This document shows, in pieces, positions 6,506 through 16,272 of a stretch of DNA of 16,303 nucleotides. This stretch comes from JBBSIN01 sp038232055. Its GTDB lineage: Bacteria; Actinomycetota; Actinomycetes; JADGOV01. The position numbers and the translations under genes are program-made. Where the stretch lies: assembly GCA_038232055.1 (NCBI GenBank), contig JBBSIN010000055.1, forward strand, positions 1 through 16,303, given 5' to 3'. Within the stretch, counting starts at the first letter, position 1. Each line of letters opens with the position of its first letter. The notes below the pieces were generated by a model that was given only the letters and a program-made list of their open reading frames with translations, was not told the DNA's origin and made no database searches.

Positions 6506-6979
6506 TCAGGTCGGGCTGGGCGTCCCCTCAATCGCCGAACCGGGCGTCGTTGTGGGGTGCTTCGCCCACGTGATGTCGTCCTTCACAGTCTTGATGGTCC
6601 GCTTCGGTGGACCGACCTTCTTGACGGCCTTGAGGCCACCGAAGGCGAGGACGGCCGCGACCAGGAGGTAGAGCGCGCCGACGATGAGGAACCCGACGCC
6701 GAGCGGAAGTCCGAGTCCGGCGATGCCGAAGGCCAACGCGATGGAGAGGAAGAGGGCCGCCAGCAGGCCGAGGAAGCCGGCGCTGCCGAGGAAGCCGGCC
6801 CCGATCCCAGCCCGCTTCGCATCGACGGCGAGCTCGGTCTTCGCGAGTTCGATCTCCTGATGGATGAGCAGGGACAGGTCGCGGCTCGCGGCGGCGAACA
6901 GCTGACCGAGGGACGGGTCGTCGACGGACGTACCCGTCGTCGCTGTCGATCCCGTGCGTGCTATGCGGGTGCTCGTCAC
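6506..6979 (-). CDS. Actinobacterial holin-X (phage holin superfamily III) membrane protein
   Basis: The 157-residue protein has the layout of the Phage_holin_3_6 / holin-X family. A polar N-terminus is followed by the amphipathic helix SLGQLFAAASRDLSLLIHQE running into LAKTELAVDAKRAG, then two hydrophobic helices (about 60-88 and 93-118) and a Lys-rich C-terminal tail (KAVKKVGPPKRTIKTVKDD). GTG 6979 is supported by GGAGG at 6988-6992, 8 nt upstream. Despite the family name it is a chromosomal housekeeping-type gene, and no phage genes are near. It precedes the hydrolase on the same strand, as Rv3669 precedes ephE in M. tuberculosis. Its role is not established; an envelope-associated function is the reasonable inference. 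Confidence 0.85.
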   Translation of the reverse strand: MTSTRIARTGSTATTGTSVDDPSLGQLFAAASRDLSLLIHQEIELAKTELAVDAKRAGIGAGFLGSAGFLGLLAALFLSIALAFGIAGLGLPLGVGFLIVGALYLLVAAVLAFGGLKAVKKVGPPKRTIKTVKDDITWAKHPTTTPGSAIEGTPSPT

Positions 6980-7059
6980 CTGTCGTACCTCCGTGGTCTC
7001 GTCTCGACGCGGGTACCCCCGTGCTCCCCGCTGACACTAGGGCCGAGGGAGACTGGCTT

Positions 7060-8238
<1,179 letters not shown>

Positions 8239-8271
8239 CCGCCCGCTCCTCGGCGGCTTGCTTCGAGGTCC

Positions 8272-10290
<2,019 letters not shown>

Positions 10291-10324
10291 GGCTCCTCCA
10301 GAGGCGGTAGTGCGGCTTACCAGC

Positions 10325-10353
10325 GTCCTACCCGCTTCCGGCAGGTAGGTCAA
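10325..10353 (-). promoter_or_regulatory. SigA/HrdB-type promoter of acs
   Basis: On the minus strand TTGACC (10348-10353) is followed after exactly 17 bp by TAGGAC (10325-10330), close to the actinobacterial housekeeping consensus TTGACN-N17-TANNNT. It predicts a start near 10318, a leader of roughly 28 nt, and a GGAGGAG ribosome binding site in that leader before GTG 10290. It also argues against the longer acs start. Confidence 0.7.
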
Positions 10354-10385
10354 CGTGGGCGCGGCTCCCGCTCGGCCCGACGGGT

Positions 10386-10391
10386 TAGCCT
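10386..10391 (+). promoter_or_regulatory. Candidate -10 box for leaderless Fic-like gene
   Basis: TAGCCT matches TANNNT and ends 7 nt before GTG 10399, which lacks a ribosome binding site. Transcription would then start at or beside the GTG. No clear -35 is seen. It faces away from the acs promoter about 30 bp upstream. Confidence 0.4.
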
Positions 10392-10398
10392 CGGCTCG

Positions 10399-11172
10399 GT
10401 GGCCGCCCCTCCGCCGACGTCACCGCTGCAGCCGCTCGCCGGGCTGCCGGAGGTCCGTGCGGCGGTGCAGGCCGCCCGGACGAGCGTCGATCGGCTGCTC
10501 GGACATCGGGTCCTACGGCGGCGCTCGGCACAGGTGAGCGCCGAGTCGGCACTGCGCGGTGCTCGGGCCTCGGCAGCCCTGGAGGGAGCCGACCGACCCC
10601 TCGACGTCGTACGTGGGTGGAGCCAACCGGCGTACGACGGGCAGGGGCACCTGGTCTCCGGGGCCCTGCGGGTGTCGGCGGAGATCGGCGCTCTTGTTCC
10701 GGTCTGGCGTCGAGCTCCACTGCAGGCACTTGCCCGGCTGCACGTCCTCGCCGCCGCGGACGCGGTACCTCCTGACGAGCTGGGCCGGCCGCAGGTCGAC
10801 GCCGCAGCGGGCGCCCGGCTCGCCGCGCTGGCCGAGCTCGCCGCCGGGCCGCCTGGCGCGCCCGCCGTCGTCGAGGCCGCCGTCGTCCACGGTGAGCTGC
10901 TGGTTCTTCGTCCCTTCGGTTGGGGAGGCGGGCTGGTCGCTCGAGCCGCGGCTCGGCTCGTGCTCGTGTCGCGAGGGCTCGACCCGACGTCACTGGCCGC
11001 CCCGGAGGTCGGGCACGCCGAGCGCGAAGCGGACTACCGGTCGGCCGCCGGTGGCTATGCGGCCGGCACGGTCGCCGGGGTCACGGCGTGGGTGGTGCAC
11101 TGCGCGGGTGCGCTCGAGTCGGGCGCGTACGAAGGGCTCGCCATCTGCGAAGCGCTGCTGCGAGCCGGCTGA
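10399..11172 (+). CDS. Fic-fold-like protein with degenerate active-site motif
   Basis: This is a 257-residue, Ala-rich, soluble protein. The stretch LRPFGWGGGLVARAAARLVL (Arg171-Pro172-Phe173 to Arg182) aligns with the Fic core HPFxxGNGRxxR, but the catalytic His is Arg and the Asn is Gly. AMPylation by the usual mechanism is therefore unlikely. Upstream, SAALEG (Ser58-Gly63) fits the Fic inhibitory-helix motif (S/T)xxxE(G/N), as in class II Fic proteins where it precedes the core. The rest is helical. Relatives beside acs/tad in other actinomycetes are often labelled oxidoreductase or hypothetical; I see no nucleotide-binding Rossmann motif to support oxidoreductase. GTG 10399 was chosen because everything upstream is antisense to acs. 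It is divergent from acs. Function unknown; a scaffold or regulator derived from Fic is the working inference. Confidence 0.8.
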   Translation: MAAPPPTSPLQPLAGLPEVRAAVQAARTSVDRLLGHRVLRRRSAQVSAESALRGARASAALEGADRPLDVVRGWSQPAYDGQGHLVSGALRVSAEIGALVPVWRRAPLQALARLHVLAAADAVPPDELGRPQVDAAAGARLAALAELAAGPPGAPAVVEAAVVHGELLVLRPFGWGGGLVARAAARLVLVSRGLDPTSLAAPEVGHAEREADYRSAAGGYAAGTVAGVTAWVVHCAGALESGAYEGLAICEALLRAG

Positions 11173-11239
11173 CCGGCGACCCGATCGAGCCGGACGTGTC
11201 GCCGCGGCCGGCCCGGGAGCGAGATTCCCGAGCACGCGT

Positions 11240-11266
11240 GCGGCGCCCCGCTGGGCGGGACGCCGC
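11240..11266 (+). terminator. Possible terminator hairpin after the Fic-like gene
   Basis: GCGGCG (11240-11245) pairs with CGCCGC (11261-11266). Inside, after one C.A mismatch, CCCGC (11247-11251) pairs with GCGGG (11255-11259) around a 3-nt loop. It lies 67 bp past the stop and has no T-tract. Such hairpins arise easily in DNA this GC-rich, so support is modest. Confidence 0.4.
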
Positions 11267-11534
11267 CGCTGACCCGGAGGGCGGGTTAGCAGGCGTGCAC
11301 CTCGACGCCGGACGCTCGACACGGGTTGAACCGCGCCGTCGCGGCCGACGGTGCCTCCCGCGGCTGGTCGCGCGTGGGTGCCCGCCTCCGGGCGCAGGCT
11401 CGCGGCTACCTCTCGGCGGCCCGGGCCCGGGCCCGTTGGCTCTTTGTACGCCGCCCGGCGCGATTTGGGAAACCCCGGAAAAAGCGCGCTCGGAAGGTGT
11501 TTGTGCGCCGCGGCCTCGGGAAGATGGCGGCCGT
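11267..11534. other. Stretch without a recognisable gene
   Basis: Open frames here on both strands encode low-complexity Arg/Ser/Pro-rich sequence with no family resemblance, so I call none. The stretch includes a short GCCCGG-type repeat near 11421-11435. From about 11461 to 11505 it is noticeably richer in A and T than its surroundings, with runs such as GATTTGGGAAACC and GGAAAAAG. That makes it a candidate for the 5' part or promoter of the C-loop RNA just downstream. I could not place a confident -10/-35. Confidence 0.5.
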
Positions 11535-11634
11535 ACGGCGGTCATCCCCCCGACCGCCGTCCAGGTCCGGGTCCACCCCCCCCCGGAACCGGACCGGATC
11601 GACGGCCCCCGCTACCCCCCCAGCGGGGGCCGTC
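11535..11634 (+). ncRNA. 6C-type small RNA with three C-loop hairpins
   Basis: There are three consecutive hairpins, each with a run of cytosines in the loop. Hairpin A is a perfect 9-bp stem (11535-11543 with 11552-11560) and loop ATCCCCCC. Hairpin B is an 11-bp stem with one mismatch (11564-11574 with 11585-11595) and a loop of A plus nine C. Hairpin C is a perfect 13-bp stem (11601-11613 with 11622-11634) and a loop of A plus seven C, and probably doubles as terminator. This is the hallmark of the actinobacterial 6C RNA family. The location fits too: in M. tuberculosis the 6C RNA (B11) lies beside ssd (Rv3660c), and here it ends 185 bp before the ssd-like gene. 6C RNAs are abundant and act by pairing their C-loops with G-rich mRNA sites. 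The strand is chosen because C-runs are in the loops only on the plus strand. The 5' end is not determined. Confidence 0.85.
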
Positions 11635-11696
11635 CACTGTTCCGCGCAGCAGTCGTATCGCGCAGTCGTCGTTCGCCCAGCGTGACCGGGCCCGGG

Positions 11697-11738
11697 TTGT
11701 CCACAGGGTCGGACGACGGTGGCTGAGCCTCGTCCACA
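11697..11738 (+). promoter_or_regulatory. Pair of TTGTCCACA-like boxes upstream of the tad operon
   Basis: TTGTCCACA at 11697-11705 equals the actinobacterial DnaA-box consensus. TCGTCCACA at 11730-11738 differs by one base and lies 33 bp further on in the same orientation. They sit about 80-120 bp before the ssd-like ATG. A similar pair precedes the prepilin gene. The function is inferred: DnaA or another factor with a similar site. The rest of 11635-11819 shows no clear -10/-35. Confidence 0.45.
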
Positions 11739-11819
11739 GCGGCCCCACGAGGCCTCCCGCCTGCGCGCCCCAGCCGAGACAGTGGCCTTTCCCACGATCG
11801 TCAGCTGGAGAGGTCCGCC

Positions 11820-12911
11820 ATGACCGTCACCGTGCCGCCGTCCGGGCGCAGACCCCTGCTCGTCACCCGCGACCCCATGCTCCTCGACGACCTCGTCCGC
11901 ATTGCTGCGACCGCGGGCGTCGAGCTCGACGTCCGGGCGGACGCCGGTGCCACCCGGTCGGCCTGGGTCTCCGCGCCGGCGGTCCTGCTCGGCGAGGACG
12001 TGGCGGAGGCGGTGGGGCGGGCCGGCTTCGAGCGCCGCGACGACGTCGTGATCATCGGCATCGACCTCGACGACGCCGACATCTGGGAGAGGGCCGTGCG
12101 CGTCGGGGCGCAGCACGTCGTGTTCCTGCCTGACGCGGAGCCCTGGCTGGCGGAGCTGCTCGCCGACCTCGCTGAGGGCCGACCGGAGCCGGCACCGCTG
12201 ATCGCCGTGGTGGGCGGTCGAGGCGGCGCCGGTGCCACGACGCTGGCGGCCGCACTGGGAATCACCGCCGCACGATTGGGCCGTCGAGCGCTGCTCGTCG
12301 ACGCGGACCCGCTCGGCGGCGGCGTCGACCTGGCGCTCGGCGGTGAGGGGGTGAGCGGGCTTCGCTGGCCAGATCTGGCGGCAACCCGAGGGCGCGTCAA
12401 CGGCACCGCTCTGGTCGAAGCACTGCCTAGCGTCGGCGACCTCCGCGTCCTGTCCTGGGACCGCAGCGACGGTGTGTCGATCCCGCCGGCGGCCATGGAT
12501 GCCCTGTTGCCGGCCGCTCAGCGAGGCGCCGACCTGGTGATCGTGGACCTTCCTCGTCGACCGGACGACGCCGCGCGAGTCGCGCTCGACCGCGCGAGCG
12601 CGACGCTGCTGGTCCTGCCGGCCGAGGTGCGCGCCGCTGCGGCCGCCGCTCGGGTGGCAGCCGTGGTCGCCATGCACTGCGACGACGTGCGCGTCGTCGT
12701 ACGCGGCCCGGCGCCTGGCCGCCTGGCGGCCGCGACGATCGCGGAGTCACTCGGGCTGCCACTGGCCGGGTCGATGCGGGCAGAACCGGGGCTGGCGGCT
12801 GCCCTGGAGCGCGGTGATCCTCCCGCCGCCCGCGGTCGCGGCCCGCTCGCCGGCTTCTGCGCGACGTTCCTCGGGACGCTCGGCGTGCCCGCCCGCCGAC
12901 AGGCGGCCTGA
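11820..12911 (+). CDS. ssd: Ssd/CpaE-like septum-site or pilus-localisation ATPase homologue
   Basis: The 363-residue protein heads the tad operon. ATG 11820 has GGAGAGG at 11807-11813, 6 nt upstream. Residues 1-115 form a receiver-like N-terminal domain, and about 125-345 a MinD/ParA-like (SIMIBI) domain, the arrangement of CpaE and of mycobacterial Ssd (Rv3660c), which affects septation. The phosphate loop reads GGRGGAGATT (132-141). The signature lysine of the deviant Walker A is Arg134 and the second lysine position is Ala139, so ATP hydrolysis may be weak or absent. Later parts of the fold are ALLVDADPLGGGVDLALG and ADLVIVDLPRRPDD. In Tad systems CpaE helps place the pilus machine in the cell. 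The TadA gene follows after 5 bp. Whether this protein acts on division, pilus placement or both cannot be told. Confidence 0.88.
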   Translation: MTVTVPPSGRRPLLVTRDPMLLDDLVRIAATAGVELDVRADAGATRSAWVSAPAVLLGEDVAEAVGRAGFERRDDVVIIGIDLDDADIWERAVRVGAQHVVFLPDAEPWLAELLADLAEGRPEPAPLIAVVGGRGGAGATTLAAALGITAARLGRRALLVDADPLGGGVDLALGGEGVSGLRWPDLAATRGRVNGTALVEALPSVGDLRVLSWDRSDGVSIPPAAMDALLPAAQRGADLVIVDLPRRPDDAARVALDRASATLLVLPAEVRAAAAAARVAAVVAMHCDDVRVVVRGPAPGRLAAATIAESLGLPLAGSMRAEPGLAAALERGDPPAARGRGPLAGFCATFLGTLGVPARRQAA

Positions 12912-12916
12912 CCCCG

Positions 12917-14131
12917 ATGACCGCTGCGGACGGCGAGCTGATCGAGCGCGTCCGAAGCCGCCTCGCGGCCACGGAGTCGGCGCCCACTCCGGCGACCGTC
13001 GCCGCGGCACTGCGGATCGAGGGCGGTGTTCGCGGTGATGCGGACATCGGGGGCGTCCTGGCGCGGCTCGAGTCCGAGCTGGTGGGGGCGGGGCCGCTCC
13101 AGTCGCTGCTGCGCGACCCAGCCGTCACCGATGTGCTGGTCAATGCACCGCACGAGGTGTGGGTCGACCGCGGCGCCGGTCTCGAACGGACGCGGGTGAG
13201 CTTTCGAGGCGAGGAGGCGGTCCGCCGCCTCGCGCAGCGACTGGCGGCGGCCACCGGTCGTCGGCTGGACGACGCGCAGCCCTTCGTCGATGCGCGCCTT
13301 CCGGACGGCGTACGCCTCCATGCCGTGTTGCCACCGGTCGCCCCCGCCGGCACCTGCATCTCCCTGCGGGTGCCTCGACGACACGTGTTCACCCTCGACG
13401 AGCTCCTCGCAGCGAGGTCGGTGTCTCCGCAGCTTGCGGTGTTGCTTCGCTTGATGATGACGACGCGGCTGGCTTTCGTGATCAGCGGCGGCACCGGCAG
13501 CGGCAAGACCACGCTGCTCTCGACCCTGCTCGGTCTGGTCGATCAGGACGATCGGGTGCTGCTCGTCGAGGACGCCAGCGAACTCCGCCCCCGGTGTCCG
13601 CATGTCGTACGGCTCGAGGCCCGCGCGGCCAACGCCGAGGCGGCGGGCGAGGTGACGCTGCGCGACCTCGTCCGTCAAGCCTTGCGCATGCGCCCCGACC
13701 GGATCGTCGTCGGCGAGGTCCGGGGCGCCGAAGTCGCCGACCTGCTGGCGGCGCTCAATACCGGACACGAGGGCGGCTGCGGCACGGTGCACGCCAACAG
13801 CGCCCGCGACGTTCCGGCCCGGCTGGAGGCGCTCGCCGCGGTCGGCGGGATGTCGCGAGCCGCGCTGCACAGTCAGCTGGCGTCTGCGCTGGACCTCGTC
13901 GTCCACCTTGAGCGGTCAGCCGATGGTATCCGCCGGGTCGCCGAGGTCGACGTACTCGTGACGGGCGCCGACGGGCTGGTTCGTACGGCGCCTGCGGTGT
14001 CGGCGCGGCCTGGCCCGCCGACGTTCGGCTCGGGGGCGGAACTGCTCAGGGAGCTGCTGCTGGGCCGCGGAGCCGCGGCCGCGGATGTCGACGAAACAGG
14101 GCTTACGCCTGCCCGTGTCCGGCCAGCATGA
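12917..14131 (+). CDS. tadA: Tad/Flp pilus assembly ATPase TadA (CpaF)
   Basis: This is a 404-residue secretion ATPase of the type II/IV (VirB11-PilT) superfamily. It powers extension, and probably retraction, of Flp/Tad pili. The N-terminal region (about 1-180) ends in the sensor-like ISLRVPRR segment. The core has Walker A GGTGSGKTT with Lys197, the Asp box LLVEDASEL, Walker B RIVVGEVRG with Glu267 and the His box GTVHANS with His292. The tail after about 345 is low-complexity. ATG 12917 follows the Ssd stop by 5 bp; no strong ribosome binding site is visible, so translational coupling is likely. Its stop overlaps the tadB start (ATGA). It would form a hexamer on the cytoplasmic face, bound to TadB/TadC. 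Confidence 0.95.
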   Translation: MTAADGELIERVRSRLAATESAPTPATVAAALRIEGGVRGDADIGGVLARLESELVGAGPLQSLLRDPAVTDVLVNAPHEVWVDRGAGLERTRVSFRGEEAVRRLAQRLAAATGRRLDDAQPFVDARLPDGVRLHAVLPPVAPAGTCISLRVPRRHVFTLDELLAARSVSPQLAVLLRLMMTTRLAFVISGGTGSGKTTLLSTLLGLVDQDDRVLLVEDASELRPRCPHVVRLEARAANAEAAGEVTLRDLVRQALRMRPDRIVVGEVRGAEVADLLAALNTGHEGGCGTVHANSARDVPARLEALAAVGGMSRAALHSQLASALDLVVHLERSADGIRRVAEVDVLVTGADGLVRTAPAVSARPGPPTFGSGAELLRELLLGRGAAAADVDETGLTPARVRPA

Positions 14132-15075
14132 CGCCCGCGCTCATGCCGGCCGTTGCGCCAGCCGTCGCGCCGGTCCTCTTGCCAGCCGTCGCGCCAGCCG
14201 CCGTGCCGATCTCCGTGGCGGCCGGGGTCGTGCCGGCCCCTTTGCCGGCGGGAGTTGTCTGCGCCCTGCTTGCCGCAGCCGCCGGCGCACTGCTCGTCAC
14301 GTCGACGCAGGACGTCCGGCTGCGGCGGCTCACCGACCGTCATGGCCGAGGATCGCTCAGCGCCGATCGGGTTCGGCGAGCGACGGCAGCTGTGCTTCAC
14401 CGGCCGCGGATGCTGGCGCTGATCGCTGCCGTCGCGGTCGTACCGGTCGCCGGCCCGGTGGGGGCGGCGGTCGCCGGTGTCGGCGCTGCCCTGCTGGCCC
14501 GCGCCCTGGTGCGGCGCCGCAACTCGGCGCTCCGTGCGGAGCAGCTCGCGGCTGCCACCCGGCTCGTCGCGGGGTTCGCCGCTGAGCTGCGTGCCGGCCG
14601 ACCAGCGCTCGACGCGCTGGCTGCGGTTGCGAGGGTGGCGCCGACGGGTCTCGCCGAGCAGTTGGGCGGTGCCGTCCGGGCCGCGCGACTGGGTGCCGAT
14701 CCGGCTGAGGCGCTGGAGCGGCACGCTGGCGACCTGCCGGGTGTGGCGCGTCTTGCCGCTGGCTGGCGAGTGTCGGGGCAGACCGGCGCTGGGCTCGCCG
14801 ACGTCGTCGACGCGCTGGCCGGTGACCTGCGCGCGACGGCGCGCCGTGACCGGGCGATCGCTGTCGAGCTGGCGGCGCCTCGGGCGACCGCACGCCTACT
14901 CGCCGGTCTGCCATTGGTCGGAATTGCTCTCGGGACCTCGCTCGGGGCGCATCCGGTGCGCTTCCTGCTGCATTCGGTGGCGGGCGCCGCCGTCCTCGCG
15001 GCCGGGCTCGCGTTCGAGGGCGCCGGCCTCGCCTGGACCGAACGGCTGGTACGGCGAGCCGAGCGTGCACCTTGA
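14128..15075 (+). CDS. tadB: Tad pilus platform protein TadB (T2SSF family)
   Basis: The 315-residue inner-membrane platform protein starts at an ATG overlapping the tadA stop. An unusual Pro/Ala/Val-rich N-terminus (1-40, PAVAP repeats) leads into a first membrane segment (about 38-58). Further segments follow at about 93-130, then a cytoplasmic helical T2SSF domain (about 145-255: ATRLVAGFAAELRAGRPALD and later WRVSGQTGAGLADVVDALA), and C-terminal membrane helices (about 258-305). GxxLAxxxxxLA-type helices of this domain bind the TadA ATPase in related systems. Its stop overlaps the TTG of tadC. Assignment as TadB rests on gene order and length; the paralogue TadC follows. Confidence 0.88.
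   Translation: MTPALMPAVAPAVAPVLLPAVAPAAVPISVAAGVVPAPLPAGVVCALLAAAAGALLVTSTQDVRLRRLTDRHGRGSLSADRVRRATAAVLHRPRMLALIAAVAVVPVAGPVGAAVAGVGAALLARALVRRRNSALRAEQLAAATRLVAGFAAELRAGRPALDALAAVARVAPTGLAEQLGGAVRAARLGADPAEALERHAGDLPGVARLAAGWRVSGQTGAGLADVVDALAGDLRATARRDRAIAVELAAPRATARLLAGLPLVGIALGTSLGAHPVRFLLHSVAGAAVLAAGLAFEGAGLAWTERLVRRAERAP
14157..14195 (+). repeat. 15-bp direct repeat in the 5' end of tadB
   Basis: GCCAGCCGTCGCGCC occurs at 14157-14171 and 14181-14195, offset by 24 bp (8 codons), so both copies are in the same frame and encode the repeated PAVAP motif. Weaker related copies flank it. The pattern suggests expansion by slippage of the N-terminal Pro/Ala/Val tract. Confidence 0.85.
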
Positions 15076-15830
15076 TCCTGCTGGCCTGGGTGTTCGGCGC
15101 GCTGGCGGTGGCGACGGCGTACGAGTCCACGACGCCGGCGCGGCGGCTGGCCGGCCTGCGTTCGGCTGACCAAGTCTCTCGCCAACGAAAGCCGGCGAGG
15201 CAGCCCCGTCGTCGTCCGTCGTTCGACCTTTCGACGACTGCCGCCCGACGGGTGCTGGCGCTCAGCTGCGGCCTGGCCGTCGCGGTGGTGACCGGAAGCG
15301 TCGTCGGCGCGATCGCCGGCCTGCTGATCGCTCTGGTGCTGCCCCGGCTGGTGGCCCGGTTGCCGGGACCGAGGACGTCGGAGGACGCGGCCCGAATAGC
15401 TGCGGACCTTCCGTTCACCCTCGACCTAGTGGCTGCCTGCCTTGCCGCCGGCGCACCCGTGACCTCGGCGATGGGCAGTGTCGCGACGCACCTTCGGGGA
15501 CCGCTGAGCGGCCTGTTGAACGACGTCGTGAGCCAGCTGAGGCTGGGCGCTGAGGCCGCGACGGCCTGGCGGCGCGCCGCCGCCGAGCCGGCTCTACAGC
15601 CACTCGTCGAGACCGTGCTGCGAGTGGGTGACAGCGGTGCCGCTCTGGCGCCGGCCCTGCGCCGGCTCGCCGAGGAGCAGCGCGAGCGGCTCCGGCTCGA
15701 CCAGGAGGCGGCCGCTCGACGGGTCGGTGTACTCGTCGTCGTACCCCTCGGCGCGTGTTTCCTGCCGGCGTTCATGCTGGTCGGCGTCGTGCCGATCATC
15801 GCCGGCCTCGTCGGGCGACTGCTGGTCTGA
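15072..15830 (+). CDS. tadC: Tad pilus platform protein TadC (T2SSF family)
   Basis: This is a 252-residue second platform protein. A first membrane helix (2-17) precedes a basic stretch (QRKPARQPRRRP); a membrane pair lies at about 62-95. The cytoplasmic T2SSF domain (about 105-220) contains ADLPFTLDLVAACLAAGAP and VLRVGDSGAALAPALRRLA, and is followed by C-terminal helices (222-250). I chose TTG 15072 because it overlaps the tadB stop by 4 bp (TTGA), the pattern of this operon. GTG 15090 is an alternative, six residues shorter. TadB and TadC together form the membrane base on which TadA acts. A 183-bp gap follows before the prepilin gene. Confidence 0.87.
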   Translation: MILLAWVFGALAVATAYESTTPARRLAGLRSADQVSRQRKPARQPRRRPSFDLSTTAARRVLALSCGLAVAVVTGSVVGAIAGLLIALVLPRLVARLPGPRTSEDAARIAADLPFTLDLVAACLAAGAPVTSAMGSVATHLRGPLSGLLNDVVSQLRLGAEAATAWRRAAAEPALQPLVETVLRVGDSGAALAPALRRLAEEQRERLRLDQEAAARRVGVLVVVPLGACFLPAFMLVGVVPIIAGLVGRLLV

Positions 15831-15864
15831 GTCGTGCAGCGCCCGACTTGCGCAGCTGTCCTGG

Positions 15865-15907
15865 TTGTGCACAGCCGACCTGTCGGTCGCCGAACCGCTG
15901 GTCCACA
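15865..15907 (+). promoter_or_regulatory. Second pair of TTGTCCACA-like boxes, upstream of the prepilin gene
   Basis: TTGTGCACA (15865-15873) and TGGTCCACA (15899-15907) each differ by one base from TTGTCCACA, share orientation and are 34 bp apart. The pair before ssd has a 33-bp spacing. They lie in the 183-bp gap 15831-16013 that separates tadC from the prepilin gene, where a separate promoter is plausible. No clear -10/-35 is visible. Confidence 0.4.
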
Positions 15908-16013
15908 ACCTCCCGCATCGCCTTTCGCCCACCGCCGGCGCATCGGAAGCTCGTCCTGTCCGGGTTCCGGGCACCGGGCCGGCCGGTCGCCGGTGAGATC
16001 TCGAGGAGGAGTC

Positions 16014-16196
16014 ATGGGTCGAGTTCGCGCTCTCGTGCGACGGGGCGAGGCCGGCATGAGCACCGCGGAGTACGCGATCGGGGTGTGCGGCGCCGGCGGC
16101 TTCGCTGGGCTGCTCTACAAGCTGCTCACCAGCCAGTGGGGCCAGCACCTGTTCGACGCGATCGCCAAGCGCGTCTTCTCTGCCATCGGTCTCTGA
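16014..16196 (+). CDS. Flp/DUF4244-type prepilin (pilus subunit)
   Basis: This 60-residue protein starts at ATG 16014 with an excellent GAGGAGGAG Shine-Dalgarno stretch just upstream, suggesting high expression. A basic leader (MGRVRALVRRGEAG) ends at Gly14, followed by MSTAEYAIGV. Cleavage after Gly14 puts Glu at +5 and Tyr at +6, the GxxxxEY pattern recognised by prepilin peptidases of the Tad type. The mature chain would have 46 residues: a hydrophobic helix (about 20-37) and a short tail. RGEAGMSTAEYA and LLYKLLTS match the actinobacterial DUF4244 family found in tad loci. It is the candidate major pilin. No prepilin peptidase gene is in the window. Confidence 0.92.
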   Translation: MGRVRALVRRGEAGMSTAEYAIGVCGAGGFAGLLYKLLTSQWGQHLFDAIAKRVFSAIGL

Positions 16197-16243
16197 GGCA
16201 GGACGGCTGCGATCCGTGGGCGCGCGCCGCGCGGCCCCGGACG

Positions 16244-16260
16244 CCCCCCGCGGGGGGGGG
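16244..16260 (+). other. C6/G9 palindromic tract before the next tad gene
   Basis: Six C (16244-16249) are followed by GC and nine G (16252-16260), so CCCCCCG can fold onto CGGGGGG. It begins 48 bp after the prepilin stop and could be an attenuator or terminator hairpin. The G run is also 12 nt before a candidate ATG. Homopolymers of this length are prone to sequencing error and slippage. Confidence 0.45.
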
Positions 16261-16272
16261 AGTTGTGGGGAC

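Noticed and set aside
5598..6671. Plus-strand open frame opposite the hydrolase
   Set aside because: It is a shadow of the alpha/beta hydrolase, whose catalytic motifs are unambiguous on the minus strand.
6506..6979. Prophage remnant because of the holin family name
   Set aside because: There are no other phage genes, and holin-X proteins are ordinary chromosomal genes at this position in actinomycetes.
10291..10353. N-terminal extension of acs to a TTG at 10353
   Set aside because: The TTG is part of the TTGACC -35 box, and GTG 10290 has a good ribosome binding site.
11081..11545. 154-codon minus-strand frame between the Fic-like gene and the 6C RNA
   Set aside because: It is Arg/Ser/Pro-rich throughout, has no hydrophobic core or motif, and runs into the end of the Fic-like gene.
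11326..11685. 119-codon plus-strand frame starting at TTG
   Set aside because: It runs through all three C-loop hairpins and encodes basic low-complexity sequence. The RNA explains the structure better.
11697..11738. Replication origin suggested by DnaA-like boxes
   Set aside because: There are only two boxes, no AT-rich unwinding region and no dnaA/dnaN nearby. A regulatory role is more plausible.
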